From Prostheceraeus crozeri (taxonomy: Eukaryota; Platyhelminthes; Polycladida; Euryleptidae), in NCBI GenBank assembly GCA_907163375.1, contig CAJQUW010001797.1, forward strand, positions 1 through 64,000: DNA of 64,000 nt, in the 5' to 3' direction. The notes under the pieces were generated by a model. That model was not told the origin of the DNA, ran no database searches, and was given only the letters and a program-made list of their open reading frames with translations. Every line of letters starts with the position of its first letter. The stretch's first letter is position 1. Position numbers and translations under genes: made by a program. This document shows, piece by piece, positions 49,480-58,900 of this stretch.

Positions 49480-49646
49480 GCAAATATGAATTAAGCCTTG
49501 CCTCTCTCATATTATGTCGTTACAAAAATTTTGCTGTTGTTTGAAATCTGCGCTCGAAGGCAAAGGAGAAGAGGGCATAGAGGTTGATATCAATTGTGTT
49601 AGCAGTTGCTGTGCGAGTAATACGCGTGCAAATCAGAACAAAGACG

Positions 49647-50735
49647 ATGAGTACAGCAGTGAAACTCAGAAAGATTTATTACGACTTAAATCATCCCGCA
49701 AAATTCAGTCGTCCGGAGGTTCTAGCTCGTGCAGCAGGTGTGGGAATAGAGAAAGTCAAGAAGTGGTTGAGGAGTCAACCGACTTACACTCTTCACAAAA
49801 ATGCGAGAAAGCGGTTTCCAACAAGAAAATATGTTGTTAACAATATAGATAGTCAATGGCAAGCGGACTTGGCTGACATGCAACAGATATCACAGTACAA
49901 TGATGGCTATAAATACATCTTAACCGTAATAGATATTTTATCTCGCTATGCTTGGGCACGTGCGCTGAAATCTAAACGAGGACCAGAAGTTGAAGCGGCT
50001 TTTCAGAGCATTTTCGATGAGGGGCGTGTTCCGCAAAGAATACAGACCGATCAAGGGAAGGAATTCGAAAACTCTCATGTTCGAAGTCTCCTTAAAAGTC
50101 ATAATGTGGAATTGTTTAGTGTCAAAAGTGCTTATAAAGCTGCCATGGTTGAGAGGTTCAATCGCACACTGAAGACAAAAATATGGCGCTATTTCACTGC
50201 AAAAAATACACATGTTTGGGTAGGTGAGCTGCAGAAATTTGTTAAGAATTACAATGAAAGCTACCATCGAATCATTAAGATGAAACCAGTTGATGTTACC
50301 CCAGATAATGCGATGGATGTATGGCTTCGATTGTATGATAAGAAAGCGAAAAACATTTCCAATGAAAAGAAAATTAATGTTGGTGATAGAGTTCGGATTT
50401 CAAAGGTTAAGTCTACATTTGAGAAGGGGTATCTACCTAATTGGACTGAAGAAGAGTTTTTTGTGGATGAAGTAAATACAAAATTTAGACCCACCATGTA
50501 TAAATTAATAGATTACCATGGCAATCCAATTGAAGGAAAATTTTACTCTTATGAATTGCAAGTAGTAGACAGAAGTGAAGAGGTGTATATGATTGATAAA
50601 ATAATTAGGAGGAAAGGTCATGGCAATCAAAGAAAATATCTAGTTAAATGGAAAGGATATCCTGATTCATTCAATAGATGGATAACGCATCAGGATCTAC
50701 AAAATGTGGAGATGGGAGACACTCGTAACTTTTAA
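49647..50735 (+). CDS. Retroviral-type integrase with C-terminal chromodomain (Polinton INT)
   Basis: 362 residues from ATG 49,647; the frame opens further upstream, but MSTAVKLRKIYYDLNHPAKF is the family's usual start. The rve core carries the DDE acids in WQADLADM, IQTDQGKEF and AAMVERFNRTLK. An SH3-like region follows (GDRVRISKVKSTFEKGYLPN), then a chromodomain with YLVKWKGYPDSFNRWITHQD. It is close in layout to the F54H12.3-type proteins. It catalyses insertion; the chromodomain may steer it to marked chromatin. A 108-codon frame at 49514-49840 is a shadow. Confidence 0.93.
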   Translation: MSTAVKLRKIYYDLNHPAKFSRPEVLARAAGVGIEKVKKWLRSQPTYTLHKNARKRFPTRKYVVNNIDSQWQADLADMQQISQYNDGYKYILTVIDILSRYAWARALKSKRGPEVEAAFQSIFDEGRVPQRIQTDQGKEFENSHVRSLLKSHNVELFSVKSAYKAAMVERFNRTLKTKIWRYFTAKNTHVWVGELQKFVKNYNESYHRIIKMKPVDVTPDNAMDVWLRLYDKKAKNISNEKKINVGDRVRISKVKSTFEKGYLPNWTEEEFFVDEVNTKFRPTMYKLIDYHGNPIEGKFYSYELQVVDRSEEVYMIDKIIRRKGHGNQRKYLVKWKGYPDSFNRWITHQDLQNVEMGDTRNF

Positions 50736-50775
50736 GCTAATATAGCATGTGACTTCTTCCATATATGACTTTAAC

Positions 50776-52353
50776 ATGTCTACTAACTTCAATATCATTC
50801 TTCCAAGCAATAGCAACCCCAAGATATTCCCAAGTAACAAACCATCTCTATACTCTGTTGAATTCGCTAATCCAATTACTCTGCATGGACCCCATGAAGT
50901 TGCTCTAACTGAAATTACTTATTACAACGATATCAGTTTGCTAAAGAACAACTATTTTGAATTACATAAAGAAGTGCGAGAGAAGGATGATTGCTTTCGC
51001 ATATTTCAAAATAGTCTACATGGTACATGGGCTTTTCATCATCTAACTTTACATCCTTTTTCAACATCTTTACCATCTGTTCAAAACATGATTAAAATTC
51101 AAAAGGCATTTGCAACGTCAACTTTTAATTCTAAGGTTCCCACAATGAGCTTGCAAGATACAGAAAAGGAAATCGGTAGAATGTTTGAACGAATAAATGA
51201 TCTCTTCAAGCTGACTTTGAATAAATTCTACAAACCAGTCATAAAGGGGTCAACAAAATTGATGAAGGAAGGGAAGCATGTTCTTCTTGTATTAGGTAAG
51301 GATTTGAGTCATACTTTTGGGTATTCCAGAACAACTTTCTCATCAAGGTATTGGTACAATGGACGTGGGTGGAATTCGGAGAGGAAAGTCACTGATTTTA
51401 AATGTAGAATTGTGCCATTGTATGCATTACAAAAAAGGAGCATCCGAGTAAAAAATAAATTTGAGGTCATTAGAAGTGTTGAAGACTTTGCAAGAAAGTT
51501 TCAAGGATCAGTGCCAGAAACGTTAATGACTTGTGAATATAAGAAAGAGAAAGTAACTTTATTTACTGTTGAAACGGAGGCAGAATTTATTGTTTTTACT
51601 AAAAAGACACCATTGGAAAAGTCTGAGTCCGCTGTTATTGAATTTGGATCTGAAATGATTGGGATGTTTAAGGGCCTTGAAAGCGCACCTTGGTTGACAG
51701 AATTAAATGATACATTCAAGGTTCAATTGTCCTCTTCTAAACTCAAAGCATCAACAAATGCTTCATGGGATATCCACGTATACAGCGAAGACATATCGGG
51801 TGATGAATTGTCTACTTCCAGTGAACTTGTAAAAAGAGTTAATTTGAACATTGAAAGCTTGAAAACGCCATCTGAATTGTGTACAAAGTTAAATGAGTTT
51901 GGTGTAGATTACCTTGATGCAGATGAATATCACTTTTCTTATGACCCACATAAGAAACGCATGATTCTAAAGGTAGGGAAGAACTCTCTTATCAAGCTGG
52001 ATAGCGTGTTAACGACCACATTGGGATTCTCAAAATCAACTATTTATGAAGGTACATCAATAGGCGATACAGCCCCATCACTAGAGCGTGATATAAGTAA
52101 CTTATACGTCTATTGTAACATTATTGAATATACAAGGGTTGGCGACATTGAGGCCCCACTTCTGCGCACATTTCCTCTCTCATCCGTAAGGAAGCAACTA
52201 ATCAATCGAGAATTTTTTAACACAATGTATCTACCAATCAGCCGAAATTTCATCAATAGAATTGACATATCAATTCATGATGATGCAGGAGAAGTAGTAC
52301 CGTTCTGTGGTGGTGTTACTGTTTTGACCCTACATATTAGGTCACGAGAATAA
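50776..52353 (+). CDS. Minor capsid (penton-like) protein of the Polinton
   Basis: 526 residues from ATG 50,776; a GTG at 50,749 also lies in frame. The opening NFNIILPSNSNPKIFPSNKP with HGPHEVALTEITYYND is the hallmark start of the widespread animal Polinton minor capsid or penton homologue (single jelly-roll). It begins 40 bp after the integrase and is followed after 43 bp by the basic core protein, so these genes look co-transcribed. Confidence 0.8.
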   Translation: MSTNFNIILPSNSNPKIFPSNKPSLYSVEFANPITLHGPHEVALTEITYYNDISLLKNNYFELHKEVREKDDCFRIFQNSLHGTWAFHHLTLHPFSTSLPSVQNMIKIQKAFATSTFNSKVPTMSLQDTEKEIGRMFERINDLFKLTLNKFYKPVIKGSTKLMKEGKHVLLVLGKDLSHTFGYSRTTFSSRYWYNGRGWNSERKVTDFKCRIVPLYALQKRSIRVKNKFEVIRSVEDFARKFQGSVPETLMTCEYKKEKVTLFTVETEAEFIVFTKKTPLEKSESAVIEFGSEMIGMFKGLESAPWLTELNDTFKVQLSSSKLKASTNASWDIHVYSEDISGDELSTSSELVKRVNLNIESLKTPSELCTKLNEFGVDYLDADEYHFSYDPHKKRMILKVGKNSLIKLDSVLTTTLGFSKSTIYEGTSIGDTAPSLERDISNLYVYCNIIEYTRVGDIEAPLLRTFPLSSVRKQLINREFFNTMYLPISRNFINRIDISIHDDAGEVVPFCGGVTVLTLHIRSRE

Positions 52354-52396
52354 GGCTTTACGCTATTGTGACTTCCATAGTTATTCAATAGTCATA

Positions 52397-52879
52397 ATGA
52401 CAGGCATTTACAGTAGACCATCATATCAGAGCGGTTATCCCGTGTTTGTTGGAGGTAGACGACAAGTTGGAGGAGGCATATTTGGTGCACTAAGACGTAT
52501 GGTTCTTCCAACACTCAAAAAGTATGGCGTACCAATCATGAAGCGTGTTGGAAGCAGGGCTTTAGATTTTGGTGCAAATGTTGCAGCTGATGCGCTTCAA
52601 GGTGAGGATATCGGTGAATCTATGAAAATGCGCGCGCAGCAATCTGCCATAGACGCATTAGATGATTTAACAAAGACGAGACGTACAGTTCGGAAGAAGC
52701 GTAGGAAGTCAAGACAAGTTGGATCAGGCCGAGTTACTAAGCAAAGACGCAGGAAAAGTAAAATGCCGACTAGAGCAGCACGTTCTAAATCTAGACGTCG
52801 AGTGAAAACAAGAAAGCGCAAACGAAATTCCACAGCTACTAGAAACAAGTCAAAACGAAGGAAGACAACATATTTGTAG
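52397..52879 (+). CDS. Basic core-like protein (adenovirus pX-like)
   Basis: 160 residues. The N-terminus has SGYPVFVGGRRQVGGGIFGA, a Gly-rich phrase typical of the small protein between the two capsid genes in Polintons; a helical middle follows, and the last 65 residues are almost all K, R, S and T. The charge suggests DNA condensation inside the particle, by analogy with adenovirus core proteins. Confidence 0.75.
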   Translation: MTGIYSRPSYQSGYPVFVGGRRQVGGGIFGALRRMVLPTLKKYGVPIMKRVGSRALDFGANVAADALQGEDIGESMKMRAQQSAIDALDDLTKTRRTVRKKRRKSRQVGSGRVTKQRRRKSKMPTRAARSKSRRRVKTRKRKRNSTATRNKSKRRKTTYL

Positions 52880-52889
52880 AGCTAATACG

Positions 52890-54173
52890 ATGCAGAGTAT
52901 CAATTCGGCTTTGTGTTTCTTCGATTCTCCCCCTCATCAGACAGACATCATCTCCTCAACAATTGTAGACATAGTCCCCACAACAAATATCGATGGTAAC
53001 CAGCAGCCTATTCAGTTTGATATACCTGCCAATCCTCAAGATTATATTGACTGTCAATCCATTGATTTAGAGTTGTGTATACAAATTAAGAAGACTGATG
53101 GTACAAATATCGATTCATCCAAGGATAAAGTGGGGTTAGCAAATCTTCCTATTGCCAGTCTGTTCTCAGATGTGTATCTAATATTGAATGACAAACAGAT
53201 TGAAGGAGGGGATCGAGCATATCCATATGGAGCATATATACATACAATGACTCAATTTCAAAAGCAAGCTAAACAGTCACACTTGCAAGTTTCTGGGTGG
53301 TATGATGATCAGCAAGGGAAATTTGATGATGTCTCAAATACAGGGTTGAAAAGACGAATGGATTTAACAGCGGATTCAAAGGAATTATACTTGAAAGGAC
53401 CCGTCTATCTTGATTTCCTTCGTCAATCTAGATATCTGCTATCACAGGTTAAAATGCAAATAAAATTTATTCGTGCAAATCCTGAGTTCGCGTTAATGGC
53501 TTTTGGAGCTACAAACTATCAAGTCAACATAAGTAATGCCGTGCTCAATGTAAGGCGAGTAACAATGAACCCGTCAGTCATCAACGAGCATGCGACAGGA
53601 TTGAGGAAAAACAATGCAATATATCCAGTTAATCACAGTGTGTTGACAAACTTCACAATTGGTGCGGGATCATCCTCACATGCCTACCCAAATCTTTTTC
53701 CCACTGCAATGCCAAAGGCGGTGTATATCACATTTGTGGAAAATGAGGCATTCATTGGTGCTTTTGAAAAGAATCCATTCAATTTCCAACACTTTAATGT
53801 TAGCAAACTAGCACTCTATCAGGATGGGAAATTTGTATCTTGCAAAGCATATGAGCCTAATTTCAAAGATGGTAAATTCGCACGTGAATATGGTTCTATT
53901 TTCACCGCCCTCAACATGTTTAATACAGACGATTCAAATGGAATTACAATGGATATGTACAAGAATGGCTACTTCTTCATTATGTACAACCTCACAGCAG
54001 ATGCAGATCTAGGTGGTGAAAGCGTAGGAGTTACAAAGCCTGGAAATCTACGACTGGAGGTATCATTTGAGTCACCTTTGAAGAAAACAATTACTTGTCT
54101 CATTTATGCTATCTATGATAGCAAAGTTGAGATAACAAGAATGAGAGACGTGACTGTCAGCTATCAGAGATGA
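52890..54173 (+). CDS. Major capsid protein (double jelly-roll) of the Polinton
   Basis: 427 residues, starting 10 bp after the core protein. The region ASLFSDVYLILNDKQIEGGD with YPYGAYIHTM is the typical strand and loop pattern of the F54H12.2-like major capsid family. Length and position (after pX-like, before protease) agree. Its TGA overlaps the protease ATG in ATGA. Confidence 0.87.
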   Translation: MQSINSALCFFDSPPHQTDIISSTIVDIVPTTNIDGNQQPIQFDIPANPQDYIDCQSIDLELCIQIKKTDGTNIDSSKDKVGLANLPIASLFSDVYLILNDKQIEGGDRAYPYGAYIHTMTQFQKQAKQSHLQVSGWYDDQQGKFDDVSNTGLKRRMDLTADSKELYLKGPVYLDFLRQSRYLLSQVKMQIKFIRANPEFALMAFGATNYQVNISNAVLNVRRVTMNPSVINEHATGLRKNNAIYPVNHSVLTNFTIGAGSSSHAYPNLFPTAMPKAVYITFVENEAFIGAFEKNPFNFQHFNVSKLALYQDGKFVSCKAYEPNFKDGKFAREYGSIFTALNMFNTDDSNGITMDMYKNGYFFIMYNLTADADLGGESVGVTKPGNLRLEVSFESPLKKTITCLIYAIYDSKVEITRMRDVTVSYQR

Positions 54174-54634
54174 GTAACTTAAGCAACATAGAAATCTTGA
54201 GGAAAATGAGGAAAGCTCATCCCTACTCCAAGACAATATTTCTCAATGTCTTTTCTAGAGATAATTTACCTGATTCAATTCCTTTCTATCCTTGTTCGCT
54301 TATCATCAATACGGATACCAACAATCTTCCCGGAAAACATTGGATTGCTGTATACATCAATCGTTATAAAGTTGCCGAATATTTTGACTCTCTTAATCAA
54401 CCTCGTTTACATGATATCGCATTATGGATGAACAGGTTTTCCTGGACTGTTAGGAAAGTGACATCGTTCCCACTTCAAAGTAATACATCTCTAATGTGCG
54501 GTGGCTATGTACTCTATTTTGTCAACGAGAGACCATTGAAAAATAACTGTAAAAGTGCTTTAGAACTATTTTCAAAAAACTGTGATAAAAATGATGTAAT
54601 TCTTACTAAATATGTTGAAACAGTTTTGAAATAA
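54170..54634 (+). CDS. Adenain-like cysteine protease (Polinton PRO)
   Basis: 154 residues. The catalytic order is that of adenovirus protease and Ulp1: His57 in KHWIAVY, Asp73 in EYFDSLN, Gln103 in FPLQSNTS and Cys110 in LMCGGYVL. In adenoviruses this enzyme matures capsid proteins. The start overlaps the capsid stop by 4 bp. An AATAAA overlaps the stop codon and closes the rightward gene block. Confidence 0.92.
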   Translation: MSNLSNIEILRKMRKAHPYSKTIFLNVFSRDNLPDSIPFYPCSLIINTDTNNLPGKHWIAVYINRYKVAEYFDSLNQPRLHDIALWMNRFSWTVRKVTSFPLQSNTSLMCGGYVLYFVNERPLKNNCKSALELFSKNCDKNDVILTKYVETVLK

Positions 54635-54781
54635 AGTTTTATGTTGTATCATTAACTTGCTCTCTTTTTTCCAAAACAAGGGTTTATAAGGAAAACAAAA
54701 ACATGCTCATATTTCATTATCTATTCACATATATACAAAAACATGTTCACATTTCATTATCTATCCACATATATACAAAAT

Positions 54782-55351
54782 CTACAATTTGGTTTTCATG
54801 AAACATTTTTTCAAATCACATATGATGGGAGGCACATCACTTATGTCTTTAATGCCGGTTATCACAATCTTTCCATTATGGAACACATGAACATGATATG
54901 GATGCCAGTTAGTCAATTGAGCTGCTGGAAATAACTCCACTTCATAAGTTAGATTATGTGATGATGTAACTTTACGGAAATCATAGTGATAGTGTAATTC
55001 ACATAACACGGTCATTGTCTTCACTTTCCAATCAGATAATGAATCACCAAGTAAATGTTCCAAAGTTAAGTGTAAATATGAGAGATCACCCTCCATGACC
55101 CTTCCAATACATTGGATTGTTCCATTTGGAAAGAATAGGATAGTGAGAGATCTATCCTTCCTCTGAATCCTCCATGTTAACATTGAGGGTCTTCCAAGAT
55201 GTAAGCTCGTTGTCGGCTTCAATTTGCGTTTTATCAGTAACCATTGTTTTCGGTTGGGTATATTCCTCTCGATCTCTTGTAGATTGAGTTTTGACTTTGC
55301 TTTTGTAGTTAACATCCGATTTACAACTTCCAACCGTTTGATGTCCTCCAT
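54782..55351 (-). CDS. TATA-binding-protein-like protein in the Polinton
   Basis: 189 residues from ATG 55,351. Two TBP-type repeats can be seen. The first has MLTWRIQRKDRSLTILFFPN then GTIQCIGRV, matching TBP's VIMRIREP...ALIFSSGKMVCTGAK. The second has YEVELFPAAQLTNW, then VHVFHNGKIVITGIKD, matching TBP's YEPELFPGL and LLIFVSGKVVLTGAK, at the right spacing and in the right order. It should therefore have the saddle fold that binds TATA DNA. The protein is diverged overall. It overlaps the next upstream leftward frame by 200 bp in a different frame. Its partner could be the element's own TATATAAGG boxes; that is inference. Confidence 0.8.
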   Translation of the reverse strand: MEDIKRLEVVNRMLTTKAKSKLNLQEIERNIPNRKQWLLIKRKLKPTTSLHLGRPSMLTWRIQRKDRSLTILFFPNGTIQCIGRVMEGDLSYLHLTLEHLLGDSLSDWKVKTMTVLCELHYHYDFRKVTSSHNLTYEVELFPAAQLTNWHPYHVHVFHNGKIVITGIKDISDVPPIICDLKKCFMKTKL

Positions 55352-55733
55352 CTTTAATGAATGACGTTATCTGTGGTAGTATCTCCCTTGTAAAGGTTTC
55401 CCATGTGACGTCACTGAAACGAAAAAATCGATATTCAACATCTTCACGTTTTGGTGAACAGACGTATAGTTTGACTGATGAATCACACTTTATCCATACC
55501 TTGTCATCGAGAGGAATCTTGATCCGAGTCTTATGGTTGTCAATGAGATCCACAAAGTCTTTCAGTGAAGGCAATGAGTCAATACTAATGCAAACGCCAC
55601 GATGTTTTCGATCACTATTTGCTATTGAATGACGAAATGCTATTCTTTTAGAATTTGTTATGTGAACGTTTTGAACGTCACTAAGTTTCCATGTTCTAAT
55701 GTAATGAGGCATGTTCCGAAAGCTATGTTTCAA
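55152..55733 (-). CDS. Polinton protein of unknown function, upstream of the TBP-like gene
   Basis: 193 residues from ATG 55,733. A folded-looking N-terminal 120 residues (for example WKLSDVQNVHITNSKRIAFR and VEYRFFRFSDVTWETF) is followed by a polar, probably disordered tail. I recognise no domain. It shares its last 200 bp with the start of the TBP-like frame and follows a 258-bp gap containing three stem-loops. Confidence 0.55.
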   Translation of the reverse strand: MKHSFRNMPHYIRTWKLSDVQNVHITNSKRIAFRHSIANSDRKHRGVCISIDSLPSLKDFVDLIDNHKTRIKIPLDDKVWIKCDSSVKLYVCSPKREDVEYRFFRFSDVTWETFTREILPQITSFIKDGGHQTVGSCKSDVNYKSKVKTQSTRDREEYTQPKTMVTDKTQIEADNELTSWKTLNVNMEDSEEG

Positions 55734-55774
55734 ATTTAGGTTTAATGTTTGCCTAAAGTTTGTTATTTTATTAG

Positions 55775-55944
55775 CTCAACATATCGGAATGATGTTGAGT
55801 ACAAATTCTTCACATATTCATTCACATTAGGACTACCTATTTATTAGTAATCATTTCTACATATCGGAAAGATGTAGAAATTTCAATTTTAGTAAGACTA
55901 CTTATGTATTAGTAAGTGTTGCTACATGTCGGAAGATGCAGCAA
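55775..55944 (-). ncRNA. Three stem-loops with a shared loop motif (candidate structured RNA)
   Basis: On the plus strand: CTCAACAT-ATCGGAATG-ATGTTGAG (55,775-55,799), ATTTCTACAT-ATCGGAAAG-ATGTAGAAAT (55,853-55,881) and TTGCTACAT-GTCGGAAG-ATGCAGCAA (55,919-55,944, one mismatch). The loop TCGGAA is constant while stem pairs change on both sides together (C-G to T-A, A-T to T-A, T-A to G-C). This lies in the leftward transcript between the polymerase and the next gene. The linkers also repeat (CTACYTATNTATTAGTAA). It could act in RNA processing, translation or replication. Confidence 0.6.
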
Positions 55945-55980
55945 TCGCAAGATCTATTACAAGTGGAATATTATATTGTT

Positions 55981-55986
55981 TTTATT
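55981..55986 (-). terminator. PolyA signal of the polymerase gene
   Basis: AATAAA on the minus strand begins a few bases after the polymerase stop codon, a spacing like that of the protease and other genes of the element. Confidence 0.6.
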
Positions 55987-55991
55987 TAGAC

Positions 55992-58900
55992 TCATTCTAC
56001 ATCACCTGTGACAGGAAGGCATCTCCTTCTCTTCGACGGTGGGGGAAGACCTAGGCTATAGTGTCCATATGGTAATGATAAATTTTTATCCAGCCAACAG
56101 CGCTTATCCTCCCAAAGTGAAAGACCTCGCTTCCTAAATGATTTTGTGCTAACTATGTGATTTTTTGAATTTATAATTGTCATATCTTCAGTTGTATCAT
56201 TCTCACTATAATAGACACTCCTATAGTCATCATGTTTCAATTTTTTAACTGCTGCTCTCTGAATTCCTTTTGCACGTTTGATGCTATGATTCGTAGAGTC
56301 TAGATATTTCATGGAATACATTTTCGGTTTTAGTAGGATCATTTCCTCAAGCAACTTTCCAGCAAACTCATCCTTAAAACAATCTAATCTAGCTTTGTTT
56401 GTAGTTGAGTATAGTCGGTGATGACTGTCATAGTTTGAAGAGTCAAACTTTTCACCGAAGTATAGAAGTATATCTTCCAGACGGACAGATGGTGATGTGT
56501 ATAAACATAGGAAGAAACTGTCGGTATCACCTCCACAAAGCCGCGTTCTATTTATCAGTGGACACCCTTTTAGATCATTGTAATATAATTGATACATTTC
56601 CAACTTACTATAGTCAAGTACTGCTTGACCAACATATATTAATTTATTTAAAACTATTGAAGGTTTGTACATTTCCATACCAACCAGATCTTCATCAAAT
56701 ATTTTGTGTTGAACATAGAGAGGATGATTTGACAATTTCAGTAGTTGTTTCTCATTGTTGACTAGTTTAAATTTTTTCCTTCTCCTTACATTTTCCATTG
56801 TTTTACCATATAAAGAATTATTTTTCAATTTGTAGAATGACTTTTCGAAGTCAGTGTTTGATTGAGCCCTCTTTTGAGAGTTCATATCAATGTATGTTTT
56901 TAACCAAGGCTTTTGTGTGAATTTTATGCCACTATGAATCTTCTTGATTCTCATGCCCATGGTCAAGTAAAATTTTAAAATTGAGTAGTGGACTACATAA
57001 TTTTCCCTATCAAATTGATGGAGCAGAAGTTTCTTGATAGAAGAAAAATGTGTATTTGGTCTTACTTTTTCATATAGATTTTTCATATAGTGTGAAAACA
57101 TTCTCTTTTCAATCATCTGCATTTCTGGAGCTAATGGGAAATCGGCAGTGTCATCATGAATGGCTGCAGGATACTCTAAATCTAAATCAAAAATGTAGCC
57201 GATTTCACCATCATCATCTATATTTTGAACATTTTCTTCATTTAAAAAATTATCTAATTCACTTTCATTCAACCATTTGAAATTTGAGTGGGGTAGATTC
57301 CTACTGAGTGAAGAACCGTAAAGGTTATTAACATCTAAGTAGGTCAAATGTCGACTTTCATGTATATTATTTCCTAATTCTTCAATGCGTGCACGCGCTC
57401 GGTGAATGTTGGTGAAAGTCATACCCCCTCTAATTCCTCGTTCAAATAGATTGTACATATTTTCATCTTGTATGTAGTGTGGGGGATCATTGGAAGAGAA
57501 ATTTAGTGCTGAGGTAAAGCTAAGATGTGGGAGACTGACAAAATGTACAGGGTCGACTTCATCCTCACGTTGACTCAATGCTCTAAACACTTCAAATATG
57601 TCTGCCAACAATAAAACATCTAACTTCAGATATGCCAGCATGTAATCACCAAATGTGCTACAATTAAATTCAATCCACGCCTTGTTAGCGTGTTCATATT
57701 CACTATCGGAACAGTGCTCACGAGTAAGATCATTATAGAATTCAAATTGTGGTGGTAGACAGTCTTCCGTCAACGTGTTTAAGTTTTTGAAGTATGAATA
57801 TGGAAACACTCCCTTCTGATATAAAACATTATCACTTAATTGTGGAAATTCTACCCTTAATGTCTCTACATGCTCATACGTTTGCAAACCCTTGGCTAAT
57901 TCACTCAAGGATGCACTTAGAAATTGATATGAGTCTAAGAATTTTAGTTTAAAGTATACTGTCTTCCCTTTGTATTCATTTACAGGGACACTGGCGGATA
58001 AAGTTATATATTTTTCAGCAGTTGCTGCTACAACATCTAATTTCCAAGACTTCATTCTTCCAATCGCTTTATAGCAAACGATGTGGCTATCATAATTTTT
58101 AAAATTGTGGAAAAATATGGGGAGCTCCCGTCTGTTAAGTCTTAACCGGAGATTGCATTTCCTACATAATGTTTGCCTATATCGTCCGGTGATATGATCA
58201 TGATCACGAACTTTTATGACTTCATCGCTGAATTTTGATTTACATTTGTTGCAACATTCTGCATTCTCATGGCGTGCTTTTTCATCCGCTGACAGTGTCA
58301 TTGGCTGCCTAGTTGTTGCACATTGGTTGTCATATAAGTCTTGGGCTACAGTTTCTAAGTGGTGCAAGAAACCAATAATGTAATTTTCACCTTCAAAGAG
58401 GTAATACTTGTTTTCAAATTTTGATTGAAGGGCATTATGCCAGACATGATAAGCTCCAATGGCCGCAGGTTTATGTATTTTATTATCAATGTAGCACTCT
58501 ATATCTGCATAAATTACTAAAGGAGGACTTAGTTGATATTCCATGCTACTTGTTAGTACTTTTAGATCTGTCGGCATTTTTTCTATTTGTGCTTTTCCTC
58601 GAATGCAAAACTGGAAATGTCGTTCTAGTGTTGTCTTATATGTGAATGACTGAGTGCATCTTTCGCAGAAGTATTTATGTCTTTTTAAAGTTCTCCTATA
58701 CAATCTTGACAGCTTTGGAATTCCACAATAGTGTGCTGCTCCATTGTTTAGAATTAGCAAAATATTAACCGTTTGCCTACCAGTAAAGTTACTATTGTAA
58801 CGAACACCTTTGAGTCCATTTTCATAAAAGTGAATGTTAATTTTAATATCATTATTTTTCTCAAATTTTGGAATATCTTTGATTGATACTGGTGTGGAAA

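Noticed and set aside
49514-49840. 108-codon frame with many Cys overlapping the integrase start
   Set aside because: It lies out of frame over the start of a clear integrase and has no known finger spacing.
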